Shown here in pieces: positions 28,683 to 40,140 of a stretch of DNA of 64,000 bases (position 1 is the stretch's first letter; each line of letters begins with the position of its first letter). The DNA lies in NCBI RefSeq assembly GCF_014843845.1, contig NZ_JHQS01000011.1:1-64000 (forward strand), given 5' to 3'. Under the pieces are notes generated by a model that was given only the letters and a program-made list of their open reading frames with translations, was not told the DNA's origin and did no database searches. Source of the DNA: Mesorhizobium amorphae (GTDB lineage: Bacteria; Pseudomonadota; Alphaproteobacteria; Rhizobiales; Rhizobiaceae). A program made the translations under genes and the position numbers.

Positions 28683-30266
28683 GCGGATCGCGTCCAGCGC
28701 CTGCCGCTGGCGGTGCATCTCCAAAAAGATGCGGTAGTCGCGGTCGAAGCGGGTGCCGGCGGCCGGGTTGGCGGCGCGCTTCCTGCCGCCTTGCTGCATG
28801 GCGACGCAGGCGGCGTTGAGGTCGGGGAAAAGCCCGGCGGCGGTGGCCGCGACCATGCCGGTGCCGAGCAGCACCGCCTCGTCGGCCAGCGGTTCGACCA
28901 CCGCGCAGCCGGTGGCATCGGCATAAAGCTCCATCAGCAGCGGGTTCTTGGTGTGGCCGCCGGTGACATGCAGCGTGTCGATCAAATAGCCGTTCTCGTT
29001 CAGCGCCTCCAGCACATGGCGCACGCCGAGCGCGATGCCGACGGCGGTGCGCCAGTAGAGCTTGCACAGGCTGTCGAAGGAGGAATCGAGTGTAAGCCCG
29101 CTGACGACGCCGACCGCATGCGGATCGGCCAATGGCGAGCGGTTGCCGTGGAAATCCGGCAGCACATGCAGCCTTGCCGCGAGACCCTCGCCCTCGGTGG
29201 CGCGCAATTCAGCGACGCGGCGCGCGATCCTGGCGTGCATGGCGGCGTCGGGCTCGCCGCCGGCGCCGTGCCAGCGGATGATGTGGTCGAGCAGCGCGCC
29301 GGTCGCCGACTGGCCGCCTTCCGACAGCCATAGCTTCGGTAAGGCTGCGCCATAATACGGGCCCCAGACGCCGGCGAAGGGCTGCGGGTCGGGCGACATC
29401 GCCATGACGCAAGAGGAGGTGCCGGCGATCAGCGCCAGATGGCGGCTGATATTGCTGTCGTCGCCGGCGAAACCGCCAAGTACGCCGAGTGCGCCGGCAT
29501 AGGCGTCGATGACGCCGGCACCGACCCGGCATTTCTCCGTCAGGCCTAGCTCCGCCGCCGCCTCCGGACTGAGCGGGCCGATATCGGCCCCCACAGGACT
29601 GGCCTTCTCCGGCAGATTGCCGTGCTCGAAAAGATCGCCAAGACCGACCGTCGCGAAGAAATCGCGCCGCCAACCGGTCTCCTCATGCGCGAGATAGGTC
29701 CATTTGGCGGTCAGCGTGCATTGCGAGCGCGCCAGCGAGCCTGTCGCCTTCCAGGTCAGGAAATCGGTGAGGTCGAATAGATAGCCGGCTTCATTCCACG
29801 TTCCGGGCAATTTGCGCTTCAGCCACATCAGCTTCGGCGTCGCCATCTCCGGTGACATGACGCCGCCGATATAGTCGAGCACGGCATGGCCGCTTTCCGT
29901 ACATTCGTCGGCCTCGGCGATGGCGCGGTGGTCGAGCCAGACGATGGTGTCCCAGCGCCGCTCCCCGGTCACCGACACGCTGAGCTGGCCGCCTTGCCTG
30001 TCGCGCACCACCAGCGAGCAGGTGGCATCGAAGGAGATGCCGACAATGTCGTCTGCCGCCACGCGGGCCTTCTCGCGGGCAGCGCGCACGGCGATGCACA
30101 CGGCAGACCAGATATCGCGCGAATCATGCTCGGCGTGATCGGCCTTGGGCTGGTGCATGGCGATCGGGTGATCGGCGCGGCCAAGCAAGGTACCCCTGGT
30201 GTCGAGAATGCCGGCGCGGGCGCTCCCGGTGCCGACATCGACCGCGCAAACGAAACTGTTGGTCAA
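28680..30266 (-). CDS. FGGY-family carbohydrate kinase (ribulokinase-like)
   Basis: A 528-residue sugar kinase. The N-terminus CAVDVGTGSARAGILD is the FGGY phosphate-binding start, and the conserved C-terminal signature GGHTKNPLLMELYADATGC lies near residue 420. Length and TSSCVMAMS near 290 fit the D-ribulokinase/ribulokinase branch. It begins with TTG at 30266, overlapping the HAD stop as TTGA. As the last gene of the polyol operon it would phosphorylate the ketose made by the dehydrogenases (fructose, xylulose or ribulose). Confidence 0.85.
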   Translation of the reverse strand: MTNSFVCAVDVGTGSARAGILDTRGTLLGRADHPIAMHQPKADHAEHDSRDIWSAVCIAVRAAREKARVAADDIVGISFDATCSLVVRDRQGGQLSVSVTGERRWDTIVWLDHRAIAEADECTESGHAVLDYIGGVMSPEMATPKLMWLKRKLPGTWNEAGYLFDLTDFLTWKATGSLARSQCTLTAKWTYLAHEETGWRRDFFATVGLGDLFEHGNLPEKASPVGADIGPLSPEAAAELGLTEKCRVGAGVIDAYAGALGVLGGFAGDDSNISRHLALIAGTSSCVMAMSPDPQPFAGVWGPYYGAALPKLWLSEGGQSATGALLDHIIRWHGAGGEPDAAMHARIARRVAELRATEGEGLAARLHVLPDFHGNRSPLADPHAVGVVSGLTLDSSFDSLCKLYWRTAVGIALGVRHVLEALNENGYLIDTLHVTGGHTKNPLLMELYADATGCAVVEPLADEAVLLGTGMVAATAAGLFPDLNAACVAMQQGGRKRAANPAAGTRFDRDYRIFLEMHRQRQALDAIR

Positions 30267-30946
30267 GATGCTTTTTCTCTCGCTCCCAGACCTGCAATCA
30301 GATCGGGCAATTGCAGCATGTCAGCGAATATAAAGTCCGGTTCACTCGACGCAAGCCGCGCTTTCAATGCCGGGTTGCCGGCATGCGAGCCGCCGGTGAA
30401 GGCAAAGACGCGCATGCCCGCCGCCCGCGCGGCGGCGATGCCGGCCGGACTGTCCTCGATGACCAGGCATTTGCGCGGATGGGTGCGCATGCTGGCGGCC
30501 GCGTGGAGAAAAAGGTCGGGCGACGGCTTGCCTTTGGCCACCATGGTGGCGCTGAACAGATGCGGCTCCATATGGCCAAGCAATCCGGTGACCTCGAGCG
30601 CGTAGCGAATGCGCTCGAGCGTGCCCGAGGAGGCGACGCAGAACGGCACGCCGAGCTTCGGCAGCACGTCCTTGATGCCGGGGATCGGTTTCAGCTCCTC
30701 GCGGAATTTGCGCATCAATTCGACGCGCATCGCGGTCAGATGCTGGTCGGAGATATCGAGCCCGAAATCGCGACCGAGGATCTCGCGGACGCTCTTCATG
30801 CTTTTGCCGAGGAAATGCTCGTAGGCGTCGTCTTCGCTGACCGCGCCGCCGGCAAGCGCGATCATGCCGAGCAGCGCCGAGACGGAGAGCGCCTCGCTGT
30901 CGACCAGAACGCCGTCACAGTCGAAGATGACCAGCTCGGGCGTCAT
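30263..30946 (-). CDS. HAD-family phosphatase
   Basis: A 227-residue haloacid dehalogenase-like hydrolase of the beta-phosphoglucomutase type. Motif I DCDGVLVDSE (near residue 9), motif II SSGT (near 105), and motif III/IV KGKPSPDLF and VIEDSPAGIAAA are complete. It is encoded between mtlK and the FGGY kinase, so a sugar or polyol phosphate is the likely substrate. Confidence 0.88.
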   Translation of the reverse strand: MTPELVIFDCDGVLVDSEALSVSALLGMIALAGGAVSEDDAYEHFLGKSMKSVREILGRDFGLDISDQHLTAMRVELMRKFREELKPIPGIKDVLPKLGVPFCVASSGTLERIRYALEVTGLLGHMEPHLFSATMVAKGKPSPDLFLHAAASMRTHPRKCLVIEDSPAGIAAARAAGMRVFAFTGGSHAGNPALKARLASSEPDFIFADMLQLPDLIAGLGAREKAS

Positions 30947-30964
30947 TCTCTGCTTCCGTCGGCG

Positions 30965-32443
<1,479 letters not shown>

Positions 32444-32489
32444 CTGCTTTTACCCTTTGGCCGAACCCGGCCTTCGCGATCCCGGCGTC

Positions 32490-32515
32490 TTCTCCCCGCG
32501 GAGGTACGGGGAGAA
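32490..32515 (-). other. Hairpin between smoS and mtlK
   Basis: TTCTCCCCG and CGGGGAGAA form a nine-base stem with an eight-base loop. The arms resemble the inner hairpin of family A copies 3 and 4, so it may be a remnant. Without a T-run it is more likely a processing site than a terminator. Confidence 0.55.
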
Positions 32516-32530
32516 GAGCGCCTTCGCCCC

Positions 32531-33301
32531 TCAACTCATCCACTGGCCGCCGTCGACATTGTAGGTCTGGGCGACAATGTATTCGGCGTCCTCGCTGGCC
32601 AGGAACACGGCCATGCCGGTCAAATCTTCCGCTTTGCCCATGCGGCCGTAAGGCACGCTCTCGCCGACCAGTCGCTTCTTCTCGCCCTTCGGCCGGTTCT
32701 CGTATTTGGCGAACAGCGCATCGACATCATCCCACATATCGCTGTCGACGACGCCGGGAGCGATGCCATTGACGTTGATGCGATGCTTGATCAGGTCGAG
32801 CCCGGCCGACTGGGTGAGCGAGATGACGGCGGCCTTGGTGGCGCAATAGACGGCGACCAGCGGTTCGCCACGCCGCCCGGCCTGGCTCGCCATGTTGATG
32901 ATCTTGCCGCCCTTGCCGCGCGCGATCATCGAGCGGGCGGCTGCCTGCAGCATGAACAGCGTGCCGGCGACGTTGACCGAAAACAGCTTTTCGTAACTCG
33001 CCTTGGTGATCTCGACGATCGGCGCCAGGTCGAACAGGGCGGCGTTGTTGACCAATATGTCGAGCCCGCCCGTCCTGGTCTCGACCGCTTTCACCGCTGC
33101 CTCGATCGACGCGAGATCGCTGACGTCGAGCTTGACCGCATAGGCTTTCCCACCGATCTCCGAGGCCGTCTTCTCGGCGGCTTCGAGGTTGATGTCGGCA
33201 ATCGCCACCGTGGCGCCTTCGCGGGCATAGGCTTCGGCGAAGGCCTTGCCGATGCCGCGCGCCGACCCGGTGATCAGCGCCGATTTGCCGGCCAGGCGCA
33301 T
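32531..33301 (-). CDS. smoS: Sorbitol dehydrogenase (short-chain dehydrogenase)
   Basis: A 256-residue SDR enzyme that oxidises sorbitol to fructose. The nucleotide-binding TGSARGIGKAF is near residue 12, NNAALF near 87, and the catalytic Tyr/Lys are in YCATKAA near 153. SmoS identity rests on sequence type and on its position two bases after the smoK stop and before mtlK. ATG 33301 is the start. Confidence 0.9.
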   Translation of the reverse strand: MRLAGKSALITGSARGIGKAFAEAYAREGATVAIADINLEAAEKTASEIGGKAYAVKLDVSDLASIEAAVKAVETRTGGLDILVNNAALFDLAPIVEITKASYEKLFSVNVAGTLFMLQAAARSMIARGKGGKIINMASQAGRRGEPLVAVYCATKAAVISLTQSAGLDLIKHRINVNGIAPGVVDSDMWDDVDALFAKYENRPKGEKKRLVGESVPYGRMGKAEDLTGMAVFLASEDAEYIVAQTYNVDGGQWMS

Positions 33302-33303
33302 GC

Positions 33304-34302
<999 letters not shown>

Positions 34303-34347
34303 GGTTTCCTCCCGGGGATTGGTGTCCGTCGTCCGCCTGCGGCGTTG

Positions 34348-35172
34348 TTATTTCACCGCGCCAAAAGTCAGGCCGCGCACCAGCTGCTTCTGGCTGAACC
34401 AGCCCATGATCAGGATCGGCGCGATCGCCAGTGTCGAGGCCGCCGACAGCTTGGCCCAGAACAGGCCTTGCGGGCTGGAGAAGGAGCTGATGAAGGCGGT
34501 CAGGGGTGCGGCTTCGGTGGTGGTCAGCCGGATCGTCCAGAACGCCTCGTTCCAGGCCAGAATGATGTTGAGCAGCATGGTCGAGGCGATGCCCGGCACC
34601 GCCATCGGCGTCAGCACATAGACGATCTCGTTCCACAGCGAGGCGCCGTCCATGCGCGCTGCTTCGAGGATCTCGCCGGGGATCTCGCGGAAGTAGGTGT
34701 AGAGCATCCAGACCACGATTGGCAGGTTGATCAGCATCAGCATGACCATCAGGCCGGCGCGGCTGTCGAGCAGACCCGAGTCGCGGAAGATCAGGTAGAT
34801 CGGGAACAGCACGGCGACCGCCGGCATCATCTTGGTCGAGAGCATCCACATCAGGATGTCCTTGGTCCGCTTGGTCGGCGAGAAGGCCATCGACCATGCC
34901 GCCGGTATGGCGACGAGCAGGGCCAGGATAGTCGAGCCGACCGACAGCAGCACGGAATTCAAGAAGAACTTGAAGTAGCCGCTCTGCGCCTGGACTTCGG
35001 AATAGCTCTCGATGGTTCCGGACGGGATCAGGGCGAAGCCCTGGATCGCCTCCTGCTCCGACTTGAACGAGGTGATGATCGTGTAAAGGATCGGGAAGAA
35101 GATCAGCAGCGCGACGATCCATGCGGCAGCGGTCGCGATCGTCTTGTGCTGGGTGGTGACTGCACGTGCCAT
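34348..35172 (-). CDS. smoG: Sorbitol/mannitol ABC permease
   Basis: A 274-residue permease of the MalG type with about six helices and the coupling loop EAARMDGASLWNEIVYVLTPM near residue 186. A GGGAGG ribosome site precedes the ATG at 35172, eleven bases after the smoF stop. Confidence 0.9.
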   Translation of the reverse strand: MARAVTTQHKTIATAAAWIVALLIFFPILYTIITSFKSEQEAIQGFALIPSGTIESYSEVQAQSGYFKFFLNSVLLSVGSTILALLVAIPAAWSMAFSPTKRTKDILMWMLSTKMMPAVAVLFPIYLIFRDSGLLDSRAGLMVMLMLINLPIVVWMLYTYFREIPGEILEAARMDGASLWNEIVYVLTPMAVPGIASTMLLNIILAWNEAFWTIRLTTTEAAPLTAFISSFSSPQGLFWAKLSAASTLAIAPILIMGWFSQKQLVRGLTFGAVK

Positions 35173-35183
35173 CTTAGCCTCCC

Positions 35184-36056
35184 TTACTTGTCCAGGTTCT
35201 TGCCGACGGCGCGCATGGCGAAGAAGGCGACGATGTTGGCGAGAATGACGGCGATCACACCGCCTGCGGATGCCTGGCCGATTTTGAACTCCAGCAATGC
35301 CTTCTGGTAGACGAGGAACGGCAGGTTGGTGGAGGCGTAGCCCGGGCCGCCATTGGTGGTGACCAGGATCTCGGCATAGACCGACAGCAGGAAGATGGTC
35401 TGGATCAGGATGACGACGGTGATCGCCCGCGACATGTGCGGCAGCGTCAGATAGATGAAGCGGCTGACGAAGCCGGCGCCATCCATCTCTGCGGCTTCCT
35501 TCTGCTCGCCGTCAAGCGACTGCAGGGCGGTCAACAGGATCAGCGTCGCGAATGGCAACCACTGCCAGGCGACGATGATGATGATCGCCAGCATCGGATG
35601 CTGCCCGAACCAGTCGATCGGCTGCATGCCGAAGAAACGCGCAATGTCGGCAAAGACGCCGTATTGCGGATGCATGATCATGTTCTTCCAGACCAGTGCG
35701 GCCACCGGCGGCATGACGAAGAAGGGCGAGATGACGAGGATACGGACGATGCCTTGTCCCCACATCGGCTGATCGATCAGCAGCGCCAGCGCGATGCCGC
35801 CGATCACCGTGATCAGCAGCACGCTGCCGACGAGGACAAGCGTGTTGAGGATCGACTGCAGGAAGGCCGGGTTGGAATAGAAAAGCGCGTAGTTCGAGAA
35901 GCCGACGAACCCGTCGCGGATCGGGTTGAGCGGGTTGTACTGCTGGAAAGAGAACCAAATGGTTATGACCAGCGGGACAATCATCCAGACGAACAGCAGC
36001 ACCACGGATGGCGCCATCATGAAGCGGGCAAGCGAGCGGGTCTGCTGAGTAGCCAT
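35184..36056 (-). CDS. smoF: Sorbitol/mannitol ABC permease
   Basis: A 290-residue permease of the MalF type with six helices and the coupling loop KEAAEMDGAGFVSRFIYLTLPH near residue 187. The ATG at 36056 is chosen because GGAGGG lies eight bases before it; the GTG at 36065 overlaps that ribosome site. Confidence 0.9.
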   Translation of the reverse strand: MATQQTRSLARFMMAPSVVLLFVWMIVPLVITIWFSFQQYNPLNPIRDGFVGFSNYALFYSNPAFLQSILNTLVLVGSVLLITVIGGIALALLIDQPMWGQGIVRILVISPFFVMPPVAALVWKNMIMHPQYGVFADIARFFGMQPIDWFGQHPMLAIIIIVAWQWLPFATLILLTALQSLDGEQKEAAEMDGAGFVSRFIYLTLPHMSRAITVVILIQTIFLLSVYAEILVTTNGGPGYASTNLPFLVYQKALLEFKIGQASAGGVIAVILANIVAFFAMRAVGKNLDK

Positions 36057-36194
36057 GACGGTCACCCTCCAAAGGTCAGCCAGATTTCAGAGTTGTGCCA
36101 GAATTTTCCGGGTTTTGAAGGTGGCCGCCCGAACTGGGATTCGGGCGGCCCCTGCCGGTCATGATGCGCGACCGGCTTCGGCACCGGGAGGAGC

Positions 36195-37505
36195 CTACTG
36201 GATGTAGCCGCCCTCGGTCATCGCCGCGGTGGCGGCGTCCTGGGCCTGCTTCAAGGCATCGTCGACACTCGACTGGCCGGCGAGTGCCGCCGAGAAGAGC
36301 TGGCCGACGGTGGTGCCGAGACCCTGGAACTCAGGGATGGCGACGAACTGGACGCCGACATAGGGCACCGGCTTGACGGTCGGATGTGTCGGGTCGGCGG
36401 CGTTGATGGAGTCCAGCGTCATCTTGGCGAAGGGTGCCGCCTTCTGGTACTCGGGATTGGCATAGAGCGAGGTGCGCGTTCCGGGCGGAGCATTGGCCCA
36501 GCCTTCCTTCGACGCGACGAGTTCGGCATAGCCCTTGCTGGTCGCCCAGGACACGAACTTCTGTGCCGCGTCAGCCTTCTGCGTGCCGGCGGGAATGGCC
36601 AGCGACCAGGCCCACAACCAGTTACCGCGCTTGCCGAGGCCATTGTCCGGCGCCAGCGCATAGCCGACCTTGTCGGCGACGGTGGATGCCTTCGGGTCGG
36701 AGACGAAGGAAGCAGCGACGGTGGCGTCGATCCACATGCCGCACTTGCCCTGCTGGAACAGCGCCAGGTTTTCATTGAAGCCGTTGGACGAGGCGCCCTC
36801 CGGCCCAGCGGCCTTCATCAGGTCGACATAGAACTGCAGCGTGTTCTTCCATTCCGGCTGGTCGAACTGCGGCTTCCAGTTCTCGTCGAACCAGCGCGCG
36901 CCGAAAGAGTTCGACATGGCGGTCAGGAAGGCCATGTTCTCGCCCCAGCCGGCCTTGCCACGCAGGCAGACGCCATTCACGCCATTGGCGCGATCGGTCA
37001 TCTTCTCGGCGGCCTGCTTGATGAAGTCCCAGGTCGGTGCGTCGGGCATGGTGAGCCCGGCCTTCTCCATCAGGTCCTTGCGGTACATGACGAAGGAGCT
37101 TTCGCCGTAGAAGGGCGCGGCATAGAGCTTGCCGTCGACCGAAAGGCCGCCGGCGATGGCCGGGATGATGTCCTTGGCGTCATAGTCGTCGCCGAGCTTG
37201 TCGAGCGGCAGCAGCCAGCTCTGCTTGGCCCAGATCGGAACCTCATAGGTGCCGATGGTCATGACGTCGTACTGGCCGCCCTTGGTGGCGATGTCGGTGG
37301 TGACGCGCTCGCGAAGGACGTTTTCCTCGAGCGTAACCCAGTTGAGCTGGATGTCGGGATTCTTGCTGGTGAAGTCGTCCGTCAGCTTCTGCATGCGGAC
37401 CATGTCGCCGTTGTTGACTGTGGCGATGGTGATGGATTCGGCGTGCGCGGCGAACGCAAGAGCGCTGGCCGACAACAGGCCCAGTGTGAGCGTGCGAAGT
37501 TTCAT
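36195..37505 (-). CDS. smoE: Sorbitol/mannitol ABC substrate-binding protein
   Basis: A 436-residue periplasmic protein of solute-binding family 1. It has a Sec signal (KLRTLTLGLLSASALAFAAHA, cleavage before ESITIATV), and GKCGMWIDATVAAS near residue 275 is typical. The ATG at 37505 follows GGGAGGAATTTG. It is the first gene of the polyol operon, next to the promoter at 37521-37582. Confidence 0.92.
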   Translation of the reverse strand: MKLRTLTLGLLSASALAFAAHAESITIATVNNGDMVRMQKLTDDFTSKNPDIQLNWVTLEENVLRERVTTDIATKGGQYDVMTIGTYEVPIWAKQSWLLPLDKLGDDYDAKDIIPAIAGGLSVDGKLYAAPFYGESSFVMYRKDLMEKAGLTMPDAPTWDFIKQAAEKMTDRANGVNGVCLRGKAGWGENMAFLTAMSNSFGARWFDENWKPQFDQPEWKNTLQFYVDLMKAAGPEGASSNGFNENLALFQQGKCGMWIDATVAASFVSDPKASTVADKVGYALAPDNGLGKRGNWLWAWSLAIPAGTQKADAAQKFVSWATSKGYAELVASKEGWANAPPGTRTSLYANPEYQKAAPFAKMTLDSINAADPTHPTVKPVPYVGVQFVAIPEFQGLGTTVGQLFSAALAGQSSVDDALKQAQDAATAAMTEGGYIQ

Positions 37506-37520
37506 CAAATTCCTCCCATA

Positions 37521-37582
37521 AACCAAGATGAGCATTTGCCTTGGTTGTGAGCAATTACTCACTTGATGTTAATTATGTCAAG
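37521..37582 (-). promoter_or_regulatory. smo operon promoter with three nested inverted repeats
   Basis: On the minus strand TTGACA (37581-37576) is followed after about 18 bases by TAATTG. Three inverted repeats overlap it: CTTGA-N11-TCAAG at 37562-37582 around the -35, TGAGCAATTACTCA at 37548-37561 over the -10, and AACCAAG-N12-CTTGGTT at 37521-37546 in the leader. They are good candidates for binding of the SorC-type regulator encoded at 38937-39896. Confidence 0.65.
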
Positions 37583-37710
37583 CCAGATTCGTTGCTGCAG
37601 CGCAGCACGACGCAGCCGCGCGGCGCCGGGCGCTTGAGGACGTAGGACGATGGATGTCGCGGCCGCGAAGCGGCGGATACCGGCGACGAGCCGCAGAGAA
37701 AACTGGCTGC

Positions 37711-38619
37711 CTACTGGCAGGCGATCTCGGCCAGGATCCAGTCACGGAAGGCGCGGATCTTCGGCACGTTGCGGCGCGCCTCGGGATAGACCAGCCAGTA
37801 AGCATGGCCGTCGTCGCCGACGAGGTCAAAGGGCTGGATGAGGCGGCCATCGGCAAGTTCGGTCTTGAACAGCGCTCTGGTCAGGATGGCGACGCCCTGC
37901 CCGGCGATGGCGGCATTGGCCTCGTAGGCTTGCGCACCCATGCTTGAGCCGGGACGAGCGGCAAGATCGTGGGACTGCACACCGGCAGCCGCGAACCAGT
38001 CCCTCCACCAGATATCGCTGGGGTCGAGGATGGGCAGACGCAGCAGATCGGCTGGCTCCTTCACGCCACCGATGCTCGCCGCCAGCTTGGGACTGAGCAT
38101 TGGTGTGAAGTCGGCATCGAGAAGCTTGTGCACTTCCATACCCGGCCAGTTTCCGCCGCCCGAACGGATGGCGATGTCAATGTCCTCGCGAGCGAAATCG
38201 ACGAGGCGGTTCGACGTGTCGAGCCGAACCGCCAGCGACGGATGCGCGAGCTGGAACGAGCCAAGATGCTGGGCCAGCCAGTTGGAGGCAAAGGTCAGCA
38301 GCGTCGATACGCAAAGCACGCCATCGGCGCCGGTGCGTGCGGCGGCATAGGCACCGCTCAACAGGGCGAACGCCTCGCTGACCGCCGGGGCCATGCGTTG
38401 CCCTGCCTCGGTCAGCACGATCTGCTTGGGACGGCGCAAGAAAAGAGGCCCGCCGACGCGCTCCTCGAGAAGCTTGATCTGATAGCTCGCGGCGGCTTGG
38501 GTCATGCCGAGCTCCTCGGCCGCCTTGGTGAAGGAAAGATGCCGGGCCACCGCTTCGAAGACCCGGATCGCCGCGAGTGGCGGGAGCTGGGAGAGCTGCC
38601 GTGGGTTGAGCTCGGGCAT
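37711..38619 (-). CDS. LysR-family regulator (GcvA type)
   Basis: A 302-residue LysR protein: helix-turn-helix near residues 17-60 (IRVFEAVARHLSFTKAAEEL, MTQAAASYQIKLLEE), then a binding domain with IDIAIRSGGGNWPGM near 150. It is divergent from a DUF1127 gene; the space between them holds ATTGG/CCAAT arms that fit a LysR site. It probably controls that gene rather than the smo operon. Confidence 0.87.
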   Translation of the reverse strand: MPELNPRQLSQLPPLAAIRVFEAVARHLSFTKAAEELGMTQAAASYQIKLLEERVGGPLFLRRPKQIVLTEAGQRMAPAVSEAFALLSGAYAAARTGADGVLCVSTLLTFASNWLAQHLGSFQLAHPSLAVRLDTSNRLVDFAREDIDIAIRSGGGNWPGMEVHKLLDADFTPMLSPKLAASIGGVKEPADLLRLPILDPSDIWWRDWFAAAGVQSHDLAARPGSSMGAQAYEANAAIAGQGVAILTRALFKTELADGRLIQPFDLVGDDGHAYWLVYPEARRNVPKIRAFRDWILAEIACQ

Positions 38620-38650
38620 AAGGCCTCCTTATGGGCCGTGATCGACGTTT

Positions 38651-38671
38651 GATTGGAAGCGAGGGCCAATC
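38651..38671. promoter_or_regulatory. Inverted repeat GATTGG-N9-CCAATC
   Basis: Six-base arms with nine bases between, midway between the divergent LysR and DUF1127 genes. A likely LysR site. Confidence 0.5.
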
Positions 38672-38729
38672 GGGCCGATATCTGGGGTCGACGATCACTC
38701 TCGTCTAGACATAGCGGAGGCTGACGATC

Positions 38730-38915
38730 ATGACCACGGTACAGGAAAAGCTGTCTTTCACGCCAGGCTACAGCTGGTTTTCGTGGCTGGCGCATGGATT
38801 TGCGCGGCACACGGCAAAGCGGCGGGCCTACATCGACATAAGGGAGCTGTCGCCGCATCTGCAGCGCGACATGGGTTTCCTCGACGGCAACGACCCTCAC
38901 GGACCGTCCAAATAG
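38730..38915 (+). CDS. DUF1127 small protein
   Basis: A 61-residue protein with the DUF1127 pattern toward the C-terminus: KRRAYIDIRELSPHLQRDMGF. DUF1127 proteins in alphaproteobacteria are short arginine-rich proteins, some linked to RNA turnover and phosphate or carbon stress. The N-terminal half (SWFSWLAHGFARH) may be amphipathic. The specific role here is unknown; regulation by the divergent LysR is likely. Confidence 0.75.
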   Translation: MTTVQEKLSFTPGYSWFSWLAHGFARHTAKRRAYIDIRELSPHLQRDMGFLDGNDPHGPSK

Positions 38916-38936
38916 GCTTGCCTGTCTTATGGAAAG

Positions 38937-39896
38937 TCAGCTGGCGGCCAGCAGCGCGGTTGCGGTTCGCTCATCGGTGATGAGGCCGTTGACCAGCCGC
39001 CGGTTGACCGCCGCCAGGATGCCCGGCAGCTTGCGCTCGCCCATGGCCAGCGCAATCACCAGTGACCTTTCACGCGACGGCAGCGCGGCCGACGACACGC
39101 GGTCGTTGGTGATGCCCTCGATCATGCGGCCTTCGCGGTCGAACACCCAGCCGACGATCTCGGCGATGCCGCCGGCTTTCTGCAGCGCCTTCAACTCGCT
39201 TTCCGAAATGAAGCCGTCCTCGTAGAGCGGTGCCTTCGGGCCGAGATCGCCGATGCCGACGAAGGTGACGTCGGCCTCTGCCGCGAGCGCCAGCGTCGGC
39301 TGGATCATCGGCTGGGCGAGCAGCATCTCGCGCTCCTCCGGCGAAGTGGCGATGACCGGCAGCGGCATCGGGAACGAGCGTGCCTTGACCCTGTCGGCCA
39401 TGGTGAAGATGACGTTGTAGAAGGCGGCCGAGCCGTCGGGCGAGATGTTGCCGGTCAGCGACACCACCTTGTGCTGCGGACACTCCATCGGCGGCAACTG
39501 CTCGATCGCGGCCTTCAGCGTGCGCCCGGTGCCGATCGCCATGACAATCGGTTCCGGCGATCTCAGCCGCCTTTCGATCTCGGCCGCGGCCGCCTCGGCA
39601 ACGCCGACGATGGTGGAAGAGGAGGTCGGGTCGCTCGGCACGACCTCGACCAGATCGAGCGCGAAGCGCGATTTCAGCCGCGCCGCGAGATCGAGGCAAT
39701 TGGCGATCGGGTGGTCGACACGCACCTTGATCAGCCCTTCGGACACCGCCAGCGACACCAACCGCTGTGCCGTCTGCCTGGAGATGCCGAGCGTAGCAGC
39801 GATCTGGTCCTGTGTGTTGCCGGCGACATAGTAAAGCCAGCCGGCGCGCGCCGCGTCGTCCAACCGGTTGCTGCCACCATCTTGCCGCGAATTCAC
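38937..39896 (-). CDS. SorC-family sugar-binding transcriptional regulator
   Basis: A 319-residue regulator: an N-terminal helix-turn-helix (AGNTQDQIAATLGISRQTAQRLV, residues 25-48) and a C-terminal effector domain related to sugar isomerases (GTGRTLKAAIEQLP near 122, GIGDLGPKAPLYEDGFIS near 215). SorC proteins respond to phosphorylated sugars or polyols. Proximity to smo makes it the probable regulator of polyol use. GCAATTG motifs upstream of its start resemble half of the smo -10 palindrome. Confidence 0.87.
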   Translation of the reverse strand: MNSRQDGGSNRLDDAARAGWLYYVAGNTQDQIAATLGISRQTAQRLVSLAVSEGLIKVRVDHPIANCLDLAARLKSRFALDLVEVVPSDPTSSSTIVGVAEAAAAEIERRLRSPEPIVMAIGTGRTLKAAIEQLPPMECPQHKVVSLTGNISPDGSAAFYNVIFTMADRVKARSFPMPLPVIATSPEEREMLLAQPMIQPTLALAAEADVTFVGIGDLGPKAPLYEDGFISESELKALQKAGGIAEIVGWVFDREGRMIEGITNDRVSSAALPSRERSLVIALAMGERKLPGILAAVNRRLVNGLITDERTATALLAAS

Positions 39897-39963
39897 GTCC
39901 TGCCTCCCAAGCCCCGCTTAGTATGCAAGCGGGCGCTTTAGCTTACAAGGAATGGCGCCATGC

Positions 39964-39991
39964 GCAATTGTCTATCAAAAAGGGCAATTGC
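39964..39991. promoter_or_regulatory. Paired GCAATTG motifs upstream of the SorC gene
   Basis: GCAATTG at 39964-39970 and 39984-39991 (GCAATTGC), start to start 20 bases apart, that is two helical turns. The central AATT is shared with the smo promoter palindrome at 37548. A possible autoregulation site. Confidence 0.4.
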
Positions 39992-40140
39992 TTACGCCGT
40001 CTGATGCACCTGACCGGGGCCAGGCAGTGTAAGCCAGACCTCGGCGAAGACGCTGCAGCCTCATGAATATCGGGGATCGCGGGTTCGACGGTTTATCTCC
40101 GGACACAAACGCTTTATGGGGGTCACAAAAGGAGCCTTGC

